From Burkholderia sp. WP9 (GTDB lineage: Bacteria > Pseudomonadota > Gammaproteobacteria > Burkholderiales > Burkholderiaceae), in the NCBI RefSeq assembly GCF_900104795.1, contig NZ_FNTG01000002.1:3472001-3536000 (forward strand): a stretch of 64,000 nt of DNA. The letters are read 5' to 3'. Each line of letters starts with the position of its first letter. The first letter of the stretch is position 1. The notes under the pieces were generated by a model, which saw nothing but the letters and a program-made list of their open reading frames with translations, ran no database searches and was not told the DNA's origin. Shown here piece after piece: positions 43,182 to 51,134 of this stretch. Position numbers and translations under genes: made by a program.

Positions 43182-43966
43182 GACACGATGTTTTGTACGA
43201 CTTCCAAGCCCCAATTTCCACCGATCTCACCGCCATTCTCAACCAAGTCGGCGACAAACAAAGCAGTCACCTTGCCTTTGCACGCCCGTTCATCGACGGT
43301 GCAATCGCAAACGAAAGGTTGCTCGCGAGCAGCGTGCTGATGCTTTGCGCACGTGCGATCGGCGTCCAGGACGGTAGGGAGCGGTGCCTTTATGCGTTTG
43401 CCGCAGCGATGGAGTTGATGGTGTTGTCGCTCGGGGCGCATGCGCGGCTATCCGACGCAACGGCCGGTACACCAGCAAATCCGTTGTTGACGCTGGGAAC
43501 GGCCGCGGGCGTCCTGCTCGGCGATGTCCTTTATACACGGGCCTTTCAGATCGTGGTCAAGACCGGACATGCGGGGGGGCTGGCAGAAATTGCCCGCGCA
43601 ACCGAGCGCATGGTGGCGGCGGCCGCAAACGACCGGGTCGTACCTAACGAAAGCACGCCAACTCAGCGCGGAACCGCTTCGTTTCGCATGGAAGCCTACG
43701 CGTCATGCTGCAGGCTGGCAGGCGTACTTAACGAGACCGTTTCCCCTGATCGACATGCACAGCTGGGCCGGCTGGCAGAGCGTCTTTTGGGTACACGCAT
43801 GATCCCCATGAGCGGGGACGAGAACGTTGAAACGAAAGAAACAGACTTGGATCTGCTGCACACCTGTTTTCGCCCGTCCGAATTCCGCGACGCACTGAGC
43901 CTTCTTTTGTCGTCCTTGCGGTCAAACCCGATTGCGTGGCGAGTCGGACCGTTCGAACTGGCGTAA
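43178..43966 (+). CDS. Polyprenyl-synthetase-like protein lacking catalytic motifs
   Basis: 262 residues. The sequence follows the octaprenyl-diphosphate synthase fold: a segment equivalent to the conserved GGGKRIRP helix reads GAIANERLL, the first DDxxD region (HDDVVDES in IspB) reads HARLSDAT, and the next helix keeps the family look (GTAAGVLLGDVLYTRAFQIVVKTG). The second aspartate motif is absent (LAERLLGTRMIPMSGD), and about 60 residues are missing. With no metal-binding aspartates it cannot make prenyl diphosphates. Coupled by a 4-base overlap to a MarR gene. Possible roles are binding a prenyl compound or acting as a partner of the regulator. Confidence 0.65.
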   Translation: MRHDVLYDFQAPISTDLTAILNQVGDKQSSHLAFARPFIDGAIANERLLASSVLMLCARAIGVQDGRERCLYAFAAAMELMVLSLGAHARLSDATAGTPANPLLTLGTAAGVLLGDVLYTRAFQIVVKTGHAGGLAEIARATERMVAAAANDRVVPNESTPTQRGTASFRMEAYASCCRLAGVLNETVSPDRHAQLGRLAERLLGTRMIPMSGDENVETKETDLDLLHTCFRPSEFRDALSLLLSSLRSNPIAWRVGPFELA

Positions 43967-44062
43967 CCCGTTGAATCATGGTCAACCCGATGTCACCACG
44001 CGAAGAGCGGGTGCTGCGCGGTAGGCGTTGTCTGATGCCGCGCAACCTCCATTGCGAATCCG

Positions 44063-45019
44063 TCAGATATCGAGTGTGATCACACTAGATAGCGAGCGCG
44101 AACAGCACGGCGCGATATGAGTGTTAGCGGCCTTTTCAGCCTCGGTTTGAAAAAGATCGCGGTGGTCAGGGACACCTTCGACAACACGGGTCAGACAGGT
44201 CCCGCAAACGCCTTGTTCGCAAGACATTTGGACCGATACGCCCACCGTGTGCAGCGCGTCGGCGATAGTCTGCTTGTCGGTTACGTCCACAGTGACGCCA
44301 CTTCGCGCCGCCTTGACCGTGAAGGTGCATCCGCCCGCAAGCGGTGCCGCCGAGAATCGCTCTGAGTGGATTCGTCCTGTTGCCAGACCCGCGGCAACAG
44401 CCGACGATGTGACCCACTCCATAAAGCCGGCCGGCCCGCAGAGGTAGAGATCCGCCGCCGTTCGCTGCGCAAAAACCGCTGGGGAGAAGCGTTGCTTGGG
44501 GTCACCATCATCGAAGTGGAACTGCACGGCCGACTTGAACTTGCAGGAAGCAAGCTCGCTGATAAAGGCGGCCTGCGCCTGCGATCTGACGCAGTAGTGC
44601 AACTCGAAAGGCGTGCCAAGCTCGTGCAGCCGATGGGCCATCGACATCAACGGCGTGATGCCTATCCCGCCACCGACCAGCACACCGAATGTTGACCCTT
44701 CGCGTAGCCGGAAGGCGCTGCGCGGTGCGCCGACGGCCAACCGTGTGCCAGGCTTCAATGCTGCGTGTAGCGAGGAGGACCCACCGCGAGATTGTGATGC
44801 ACGCAGAATCCCCAGGCGATATCGATAGCGGTCTGATGGCGAGTTGCAAATGGAGTACTGGCGAACCAGGCCCTCAGCGACATGTATGTCGATATGGGCG
44901 CCCGCCTCGAAAGGCGGGAGGCAGTTGCCATCGGGATCGGCTAACTCGACGGACAGAATGTCCCCAGTTTCATCCGTGCGTTTTGCAACCATGAGGTTGA
45001 GCAGCTTGTCGGTAGTCAT
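44063..45019 (-). CDS. VanB-type oxygenase reductase (FMN/FAD, NAD, 2Fe-2S)
   Basis: 318 residues, phthalate-dioxygenase-reductase layout. It has a flavin domain with VRQYSICNSPSDRYRYRLGIL (the RxYS flavin motif), a nucleotide domain with GVLVGGGIGITPLMSMAH and DLYLCGPAGFMEWV, and a C-terminal plant-type ferredoxin with C-x4-C-x2-C in SCEQGVCGTCLTRV and the last Cys near APCCSR. It passes electrons from NAD(P)H to the Rieske oxygenase encoded upstream; their ends overlap by four bases. Confidence 0.92.
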   Translation of the reverse strand: MTTDKLLNLMVAKRTDETGDILSVELADPDGNCLPPFEAGAHIDIHVAEGLVRQYSICNSPSDRYRYRLGILRASQSRGGSSSLHAALKPGTRLAVGAPRSAFRLREGSTFGVLVGGGIGITPLMSMAHRLHELGTPFELHYCVRSQAQAAFISELASCKFKSAVQFHFDDGDPKQRFSPAVFAQRTAADLYLCGPAGFMEWVTSSAVAAGLATGRIHSERFSAAPLAGGCTFTVKAARSGVTVDVTDKQTIADALHTVGVSVQMSCEQGVCGTCLTRVVEGVPDHRDLFQTEAEKAANTHIAPCCSRSLSSVITLDI

Positions 45020-46074
45020 GATGCCGCTGCTGCCTCCACGACTGGCTGAGGTTCCTGCTCGTCACTGATCAATTGCTTGAGCACGCGCCTCGCCCGCAAA
45101 GCACCGGCGTCTGCGGTCAATAAAACAGGCCGCATCTGGTCGAAAGTCTTGCCGCCCATCATCAGCTCGACTCGCTCGATGATCGGTACATCTTCTCCGA
45201 CGAATGCAACGTGTACGGCTTCCTCAATGTTCCTGTCGACAGACTCGTCGTCCAGCTTGAACGGCCGGCTTACCGACCAGAAGTAGTACGTTGACGTCTG
45301 CGTTTCAGGCGTCAGAAAATGGTTGAAATACGCCCACACCCCTTTTTCACGAGACTCGCCGACTGGCGCAACGCCCACATCGAGCCGCAGAACCCCGGGC
45401 GCATCCCAGCGCATATTCAGCCAATGATCGACGGGCTTTCCGTAGTTGTCGAATATGGCGTCCCACACGGGCGGCGCCATACCGTCCGGACACCAACGGT
45501 TCGAATGCACTGTAGCCCCGTCCTGAGTAACTTCGGTTTTCCCCTTCTTGATCGCTTCGCTGCCGAGGCCACCTGCGTGCAGATATTCGACATGAGAGAG
45601 GTCCATCAGATTGTCAGCAATCAACTCGTAGTGCGAGCGCACATAAATGGAGCCGGACAAAGTGCGAAACGAGGGTGACGTCATGAAACCAAAATCTGGA
45701 ATGGCGGATGGGTCAGCCCTGCCTGGATCGCCCAGCCACAACCAGAGCAACCCGTTGCGCTCAACGGCGGAATAAGTCGGGATTCGCGCGGCATGGGGAA
45801 TTTTGCCGTCGCCGTGCGGATTGTGGACGCACTGACCCGATGTGCCATCGAACTGCAGGCCGTGATACGGACATTGGATGATGCCGTCGCCTACGACAGT
45901 TCCTGTATGCAGCGGCGCAAATCGATGCGGGCACCGGTTGCCCGCCGCGACGCAAGTGCCGTCTTCCTTGCGAAGCATCAGGATCGATTCGCCGCAGATT
46001 GTGCGAGCCATCGGTGCGGTGGTGATTTCGCTGGCGAGCGCCGCGACATACCAGGTGTTTTTGAGGAATGTCAT
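45016..46074 (-). CDS. VanA-type Rieske non-heme iron oxygenase, large subunit
   Basis: 352 residues. The Rieske cluster ligands are C48 and H50 (NRCPHRFAPL) and C68 and H71 (CPYHGLQFDG). The mononuclear iron site is in DNLMDLSHVEYLH (D158, H161, H166). Length and the opening TFLKNTWYVAALASEI match the vanillate O-demethylase group, which removes methyl groups from methoxy-aromatics; other members act on related aromatic acids, so the substrate is uncertain. It works with the reductase downstream. A cupin dioxygenase-like gene lies 48 bases upstream and may act on the product. Confidence 0.92.
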   Translation of the reverse strand: MTFLKNTWYVAALASEITTAPMARTICGESILMLRKEDGTCVAAGNRCPHRFAPLHTGTVVGDGIIQCPYHGLQFDGTSGQCVHNPHGDGKIPHAARIPTYSAVERNGLLWLWLGDPGRADPSAIPDFGFMTSPSFRTLSGSIYVRSHYELIADNLMDLSHVEYLHAGGLGSEAIKKGKTEVTQDGATVHSNRWCPDGMAPPVWDAIFDNYGKPVDHWLNMRWDAPGVLRLDVGVAPVGESREKGVWAYFNHFLTPETQTSTYYFWSVSRPFKLDDESVDRNIEEAVHVAFVGEDVPIIERVELMMGGKTFDQMRPVLLTADAGALRARRVLKQLISDEQEPQPVVEAAAAS

Positions 46075-46121
46075 GCTGTTGTCTCCTATGCAGGGGCATT
46101 CTCTGGCTTCTGCAGACGCCT

Positions 46122-46655
46122 TTAGCGTAACAAGCCCTTGATCGTGTCAGCACCGAAGCCCATCGCATCGTAGTGCTTCTCGCACATCTCGATGTAGTCG
46201 TGAACATCGAAATAGCCGTCGGACTTGCCATCCTTGTCTAACCAGATCAGCGGTCCGTGCACGATAAAGAAAACCCGCATCGGTTCCTCATGTTCGAAGG
46301 CAACGAGTGTGTGGCCTTCGCCTGGCGTCTCGTAAACGAAGTCGCCTTTTGTGGCGGTCCAGTCATGTTCGAGGTATCCCCATTTGCCGGAGATGGTGTA
46401 TGCAAAAACTTCATGCGGGTGGTAGTGCCGATTGACGAGGCCCGCTTCTTTCGCCATCAGGATGTCGCACCACCTGTTTTCGCTCGGCGAGATCCACAAC
46501 GGACGGGATGACACGGTTTCGGTGAACGGCACGTAAAGCCGGTCATCTTCCGACGCCGCGCCGGCGATGTACGCCTCCGGCAACGCGTGCGGTTTGAACG
46601 GGTTGGCGATCGGGCTGAGGTCGCGCCAGAATTCATTCTTTGCTCTATCTACCAT
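46122..46655 (-). CDS. Cupin of the 2,4'-dihydroxyacetophenone-dioxygenase type
   Basis: 177 residues from the second ATG (46655), better spaced from AAGGAG than the first at 46658. The cupin metal site is in GLVNRHYHPHEVFAYTISGKWGYLEHDW, and the second motif is in YETPGEGHTLVAFEHEEPMRVFFIVHGP. Size and the SENRWCDILMAKEAGLVNRHYHPH pattern match the ChrR-like/2,4'-dihydroxyacetophenone dioxygenase group, which cleaves a C-C bond next to a ring carbonyl with non-heme iron. First gene of the leftward operon with the VanA/VanB-type genes, so it probably acts in the same aromatic route. Confidence 0.78.
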   Translation of the reverse strand: MVDRAKNEFWRDLSPIANPFKPHALPEAYIAGAASEDDRLYVPFTETVSSRPLWISPSENRWCDILMAKEAGLVNRHYHPHEVFAYTISGKWGYLEHDWTATKGDFVYETPGEGHTLVAFEHEEPMRVFFIVHGPLIWLDKDGKSDGYFDVHDYIEMCEKHYDAMGFGADTIKGLLR

Positions 46656-46767
46656 CATCGTCTCCTTGAAATCGTGAAGACAATTTATCGTCAATGGCGG
46701 AGGTCGGTTTGATTCCTGAGGACGTGGGATTTGACTGAGCGGGACACCAGATCACCTCAATTTCGAC

Positions 46768-46784
46768 GACGCCTGACAGGCGTC
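46768..46784. promoter_or_regulatory. 17-bp perfect palindrome in divergent promoter
   Basis: GACGCCTGACAGGCGTC, arms of eight around one central base. It lies between the cupin operon and the AraC gene, about 28 bases from a second palindrome. Likely operator. Confidence 0.5.
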
Positions 46785-46797
46785 CCTATAAGTGGTA

Positions 46798-46811
46798 GCT
46801 TTCTAGAAAGC
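46798..46811. promoter_or_regulatory. 14-bp perfect palindrome in divergent promoter
   Basis: GCTTTCTAGAAAGC, just downstream of the palindrome at 46768-46784. Their presence here supports the AraC start at 46866 rather than 46731. Confidence 0.5.
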
Positions 46812-46865
46812 CGAAATCAGACGACGGTCGCCGCAGAAGCGACCGCAAAATTGGAGACAAAACCG

Positions 46866-47858
46866 GTGAATACTTATCCCCCTTTACTCACGTACGCATC
46901 GACGGATCCCGTGGCGATCGAAGAAAGGCTCGCATATTGGGATAAATACAACGCCGCGGCGCTGATCGGATTGCGCACGTCTTCGCTATCGGAGTCAGGG
47001 CTGACTGCGCGGCAGGCGAACGGTACTCTGGACACCATGCGCGTTGCCGAGATCGAAGGAAACGATCATGTGATCGAACGGAACCCGCGACTCGTGAAGG
47101 AGTTTCCCAAGGAATCGATCTTTGCGTGTCACCTGGTTAAAGGAAACGCATACTTCATTCAGGGCGGCCAAAGTCAGTCTCTGACCGTCTGCGACACAAT
47201 AATCTACGACACACGTCGTCCCTTTACGTTTGGCTTTCTCTCGGATATGCGTGAGCTACTCGTGGATATTCCCGTGACCGAACTGGCCGAACAGTGGGAC
47301 ATCCGGGCTGACGAGTTACCGCTCAAAATTGCGCCGACGCCCGGTGTCGGTATCGCTGTGGGAGCCGAGTTTCGGCGGGTCCTGACCAGCTATCTGCGGG
47401 ACCCGGCAGCCGAAAGTGCGGAGTCGTTGCCGGCACGCACCCATATGCTGCTGCGCTCGATGGTGAAATCGAGCAGGAACGGAGCATCTGCACTCGAGCC
47501 ATCCGTGTTTTATGTTCTGCAGGCGAAGGGCTATATCGCCCAGAATTTGAGTGACACACAACTGACGCCTACGAACGTTGCGGTCAAAGTCGGTGTTTCA
47601 GTGCGACATCTCAATCGTCTATTCGCTGCGGAGCGAACTTCGCTTTCCGACTATATCTGGGCGCAGCGAGCCGCGCGAGCATACCGCGACCTGGTCACTC
47701 ATGCGGGACGGAAAGTAACTATCGGAGAGATCGCGTTCCGTTGGGGCTTTTCGAGTCAGGCACATTTTTGCCGGACGATCGTCGCACGCTATGGAATGAC
47801 GCCCTCTGATATATTACGCTCACCGAATAGTGCTCCGCGTGGTACTCAGGGCGTCTAG
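46866..47858 (+). CDS. AraC-family activator (AraC_binding_2 type)
   Basis: 330 residues from a GTG at 46866 with GGAG nine bases before it; an earlier TTG at 46731 would put two palindromic sites inside the gene and is less likely. The N-terminal half (YPPLLTYASTDPVAIEERLAYW ... FACHLVKGNAYFIQGGQ) is the ligand domain seen in regulators of aromatic degradation. The C-terminal AraC helix pair reads LTPTNVAVKVGVSVRHLNRLFAAE and VTIGEIAFRWGFSSQAHFCRTIVARYGMTPSDI. It is divergent from the cupin/VanA/VanB operon and very likely activates it. Its 3' end overlaps the convergent TetR gene by 39 bases. Confidence 0.88.
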   Translation: MNTYPPLLTYASTDPVAIEERLAYWDKYNAAALIGLRTSSLSESGLTARQANGTLDTMRVAEIEGNDHVIERNPRLVKEFPKESIFACHLVKGNAYFIQGGQSQSLTVCDTIIYDTRRPFTFGFLSDMRELLVDIPVTELAEQWDIRADELPLKIAPTPGVGIAVGAEFRRVLTSYLRDPAAESAESLPARTHMLLRSMVKSSRNGASALEPSVFYVLQAKGYIAQNLSDTQLTPTNVAVKVGVSVRHLNRLFAAERTSLSDYIWAQRAARAYRDLVTHAGRKVTIGEIAFRWGFSSQAHFCRTIVARYGMTPSDILRSPNSAPRGTQGV

Positions 47859-48479
47859 GACCGATGGACAGGTAAGTGCCGTCAACGCGGCCGACACGGT
47901 AGCGCGAGCAACAGCGCGCGCCGAGGTCCGGGGTGCTGTGTCGAGCGTCAGGATAAGCGCCCCAACGATCTGACCATGGATGTAGTGAGCACAGCACCGG
48001 CTGTCGAGAGTAGATGGCAATACACCATGTCCGATCGCGCGATCTAGCGCTGTTCTCAGTACCGAAATCAAGGAGTCTACGGCGTGCCTAAAACCGATCG
48101 CAAGGGCATTCTGCTCGGTCATCTCGGTGCGCGCGAGCAAAATCACGAAAAAGCGCATGGTCTGTGTATCGACGAATGGCTCTTCGACAAGTTGCAGGCA
48201 GAATCCCTGGACGTCTTCAAGCAAAACGCCCGTACTGATGCGCTCGCTAAACGCCTCGATGCGGGTAGCAATCCTCGCATACCCCCTCTCAAACATCGCT
48301 GCCAGCAGTGCGTTCTTATTGTCAAAGTGCCAGTAAAGCGCACCTCTCGTCAAACCCGCGTGGCAGGCGATCCGCAATAACGATACATGCTCGACGCCCT
48401 CTGTCGCGAAGAGCATCTCTGCTGAATCCAGCAGTCGAGCACGGGTTATCAGCGAGCCCTCTTTCGAACTTTTTCCCAT
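47820..48479 (-). CDS. TetR-family repressor (AcrR/TtgR-like)
   Basis: 219 residues from the ATG at 48479; TTG at 48509 is an alternative. The N-terminal HTH is typical of AcrR-type efflux repressors: TRARLLDSAEMLFATEGVEHVSLLRIACHAGLTRGALYWHFDNKNALLAAMFERG. The C-terminal part has the TetR_C_2-like YIHGQIVGALILTLD. It probably controls an efflux system; the nearest is the AaeB-like operon 1.2 kb further on, which however has its own divergent TetR gene. Confidence 0.88.
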   Translation of the reverse strand: MGKSSKEGSLITRARLLDSAEMLFATEGVEHVSLLRIACHAGLTRGALYWHFDNKNALLAAMFERGYARIATRIEAFSERISTGVLLEDVQGFCLQLVEEPFVDTQTMRFFVILLARTEMTEQNALAIGFRHAVDSLISVLRTALDRAIGHGVLPSTLDSRCCAHYIHGQIVGALILTLDTAPRTSARAVARATVSAALTALTCPSVLDALSTTRSTIR

Positions 48480-48632
48480 TACGGACTCTGTGTGTCCTTC
48501 CCACAACAACGTACAGGCCGACCCGACGGCTGTCCGCCATGCGCCAGGGAATGCAAATATTTCCGATCCGGTTCTAGCTACGCGTGATCCGGACGTAGGG
48601 CTACGTGACGAGTGCGATTCGCGCTCCTCATG

Positions 48633-49655
48633 TCATCTGTTGATCCAAACTTCAGCCACCTTCGGAACGGACAGTCTTGATGCCGACGAAACCACGTCCC
48701 AACCTGCATTGTCCCGCATATGGGCAGGAGAAGTCCCGATGAGTTCCGCGTCGGCTGCAAGCACGCCGGGCATCTCCGCGAGAAGGAACTCGACCCATGT
48801 TCGGATTTTTGCGTCCAGATGCTTTCTGGACGAATAAAGGAGGTAGAGATTCAGTTCCTGTAGCGTGTAAGTCGGCAGAATCCGCACCAAGGTTCCGGCG
48901 CGAAGTCCTGCGAGAGCCGTGGCGCAAGGCAGCAGTCCGATACCGAGTCCAGACTGGATAGCGACATCAAGCGCTTCTGCTGTATTGACTCGGAGTGTTG
49001 ATGGGTCCAAAAGGACCTCTTCGATGCCGTCAGCACCTTCAAACTTCCATCGATCTGCGGGGAACACCGGGGTGCGTAGCTGAATGCACGTATGCGTCCC
49101 GAGGTCGGCCGGTGTCTGCGGCACGCCGGATTCGCTAATGTAGTCCGGCGATGCGCAGGCGACGCTAAAGACGCTACCCAGATGGCGCGCGACAAGATCT
49201 GAATCCGGCATCTGCGGCGCGAGCACCAGCGAAACGTCAAAGCCTTCGGCGACAAGATCTGGAACGCTTTGGGAAAAGGTGAGATCGATGGAAACAGCCG
49301 GATGCAACTTCGAGTAGCGCGCAATCGCCGGTACAACGTGATGCTGTCCGAAACTGGACATCGCGTGAAGCCGCAGCACGCCCGAAGGGTGTGTGTGAGC
49401 CTTGCGCGCCTCCGCCTCTGCGTGATCGATTTCCATCAGTATCTGCTGACAGCGTCGCAGGTAGCGCTCTCCTGCCGCCGTCAGCGCCATACGCCGTGTC
49501 GTGCGATTTATAAGGCGGGTGCACAAGTGATCCTCGAGCGCGGTCACGGCCCGTGATACCTGCGCGGTTGTAGTCTGCATCCGGCGCGCCGCATCGGTAA
49601 AGCTCTCATTTTCTGCAACATGCACAAATGCACGCATACCTTGAAGCATATCCAT
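48633..49655 (-). CDS. LysR-family regulator, CrgA-like group
   Basis: 340 residues. HTH MRAFVHVAENESFTDAARRMQTTTAQVSRAVTALEDHL, followed by LINRTTRRMALTAAGERYLRRCQQIL, the pattern of the CrgA/DmlR group. The effector domain contains GFDVSLVLAPQMPDSDLVARHLG and IQSGLGIGLLPCATALAGL. The tail after about 305 is longer than usual. It lies just downstream of the efflux operon in the same direction (66 bases after the outer-membrane factor) and may regulate it or a distant gene. Confidence 0.9.
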   Translation of the reverse strand: MDMLQGMRAFVHVAENESFTDAARRMQTTTAQVSRAVTALEDHLCTRLINRTTRRMALTAAGERYLRRCQQILMEIDHAEAEARKAHTHPSGVLRLHAMSSFGQHHVVPAIARYSKLHPAVSIDLTFSQSVPDLVAEGFDVSLVLAPQMPDSDLVARHLGSVFSVACASPDYISESGVPQTPADLGTHTCIQLRTPVFPADRWKFEGADGIEEVLLDPSTLRVNTAEALDVAIQSGLGIGLLPCATALAGLRAGTLVRILPTYTLQELNLYLLYSSRKHLDAKIRTWVEFLLAEMPGVLAADAELIGTSPAHMRDNAGWDVVSSASRLSVPKVAEVWINR

Positions 49656-49721
49656 ATTTCTTTTAATCCATCGAATGGCGCCACCCGATTCACCCGCGGA
49701 GCCTGTTCAGAAGAAAAGATA

Positions 49722-51134
49722 TCATTCCGACAATCCGCCTCCGAGCGCCTTATACAGACTGATCTCTGTAGTTAATTGCAGCATGTGATCGCTCAGAAGT
49801 TGCTGCTGTGAGGACAGCAACTCACGCTGAGCATCGAGTACTGTGAGATAGGTGGAAATGCCCTGGCGAAAACGTTCGTTCGCAAGGGCGAAGTACTCCT
49901 TGTTGTTTTGCACCAGATCGCGCTGCGCCTGAAGCTGGTCGACATAGGTAGAGCGTGCGGCGAGTCCATCCGCGACTTCCCGGAAGGCGACCTGAATGCT
50001 TTTCTCGTATTGCACAATCGCAATATCTTTCTGGATCTTCGAGTAATCAAGACTGGCCTTGAGGCTGCCGCCGTTGAAAATCGGCACGTTGATCTGAGGT
50101 GCGAATGTCCAGATACCCTGGCCCGGCGTGAACAGATCCTTGAGCCCGGCGCTCGTTGTGCCGGCCGAGGCTGTCAACGTGATGCTTGGAAAGAATGCCG
50201 CACGCGCGGCACCGATATTCGCGTTGGCCGAGAGAAGCTGATGTTCAGCAGCCTGGATGTCCGGGCGACGCAACAGAACGTCCGAAGACAGTCCCACGGG
50301 AAGGTTGTAGATCACCGTATTGTCGAGCGGATCTTCCTTAGGCAAATCGTTCGGTAAAGGCGCGCCGACTAGCAACTCAAGGGCATTGATATCCTGCGCG
50401 ACCTGACGCATATCAGCAGCCTGCTGGGTGCGCGCACGGTCAACCGCCACACGAGCCTGCCGCACCGCCAACGCTGATGCAATACCTTTTCGCTCATTGC
50501 GTTCGACCAGGTCCAGACTTTTTTGATTGCTCGCCAGGGTTGCATCCGTCAACTTCGCGAGGTTCTGATCTGTCCGCCAGGTTAAATAGGCATCCGCAAC
50601 CTCGCTCACCAGGGCGATTCGTTCGCTGCGTTGCGCCTCGTCGCTGGCGAGATAGGTTTCCAGCGCCTGCTTCGAGAGGCTTCGTACCTTGCCGAAGAAG
50701 TCGACCTCATAGGAGCTCATTCCCAACGCGACTTCGTACTGGTTCTCCATGCCTGGCAGTCCCGAAGCCGATACGTCAGATGGCAGTCTTTGTATGTTCG
50801 CCGATGCGCCCGCGCCGACATTCGGCAGCAATTTCGCGTTCTGGATACGGTGCAGCGCGCGGTACGCGTCGACGTTTAACGCGGCCTTGCGAAGATCGCG
50901 ATTGTTTTCGAGTGCAACTCCGATCACGCTGCGCAGACCCGGGTCTTTGAAAAATTCTTTCCAGCCGATGTCGGGCGCCATCTTTCCGCTGTTCGCAGAC
51001 GCGGATGCATACGCGGGACCTGTGGGCCATGTCGGCCTAACTGGCGCAGTAGGACGGTGATACTCGGGTATCAGGCTGCAACCAGATAACACCATGCTGC
51101 ATGCCAGAATTGAAGCGATATGGCGAGGTTTCAT
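49722..51134 (-). CDS. Efflux outer-membrane factor, lipoprotein (OprM type)
   Basis: 470 residues from the ATG at 51134, which overlaps the stop of the FUSC gene by four bases. Signal and lipobox are ILACSMVLSGC-SLIPEYHRP. Two outer-membrane efflux repeats are visible, with RRPDIQAAEHQLLSANANIGAARAAFFP in the second. It completes the export path for the FUSC/HlyD pump encoded upstream, as the last gene of a four-gene set. It is a distinct paralogue of the outer-membrane factor at 3358. Confidence 0.92.
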   Translation of the reverse strand: MKPRHIASILACSMVLSGCSLIPEYHRPTAPVRPTWPTGPAYASASANSGKMAPDIGWKEFFKDPGLRSVIGVALENNRDLRKAALNVDAYRALHRIQNAKLLPNVGAGASANIQRLPSDVSASGLPGMENQYEVALGMSSYEVDFFGKVRSLSKQALETYLASDEAQRSERIALVSEVADAYLTWRTDQNLAKLTDATLASNQKSLDLVERNERKGIASALAVRQARVAVDRARTQQAADMRQVAQDINALELLVGAPLPNDLPKEDPLDNTVIYNLPVGLSSDVLLRRPDIQAAEHQLLSANANIGAARAAFFPSITLTASAGTTSAGLKDLFTPGQGIWTFAPQINVPIFNGGSLKASLDYSKIQKDIAIVQYEKSIQVAFREVADGLAARSTYVDQLQAQRDLVQNNKEYFALANERFRQGISTYLTVLDAQRELLSSQQQLLSDHMLQLTTEISLYKALGGGLSE

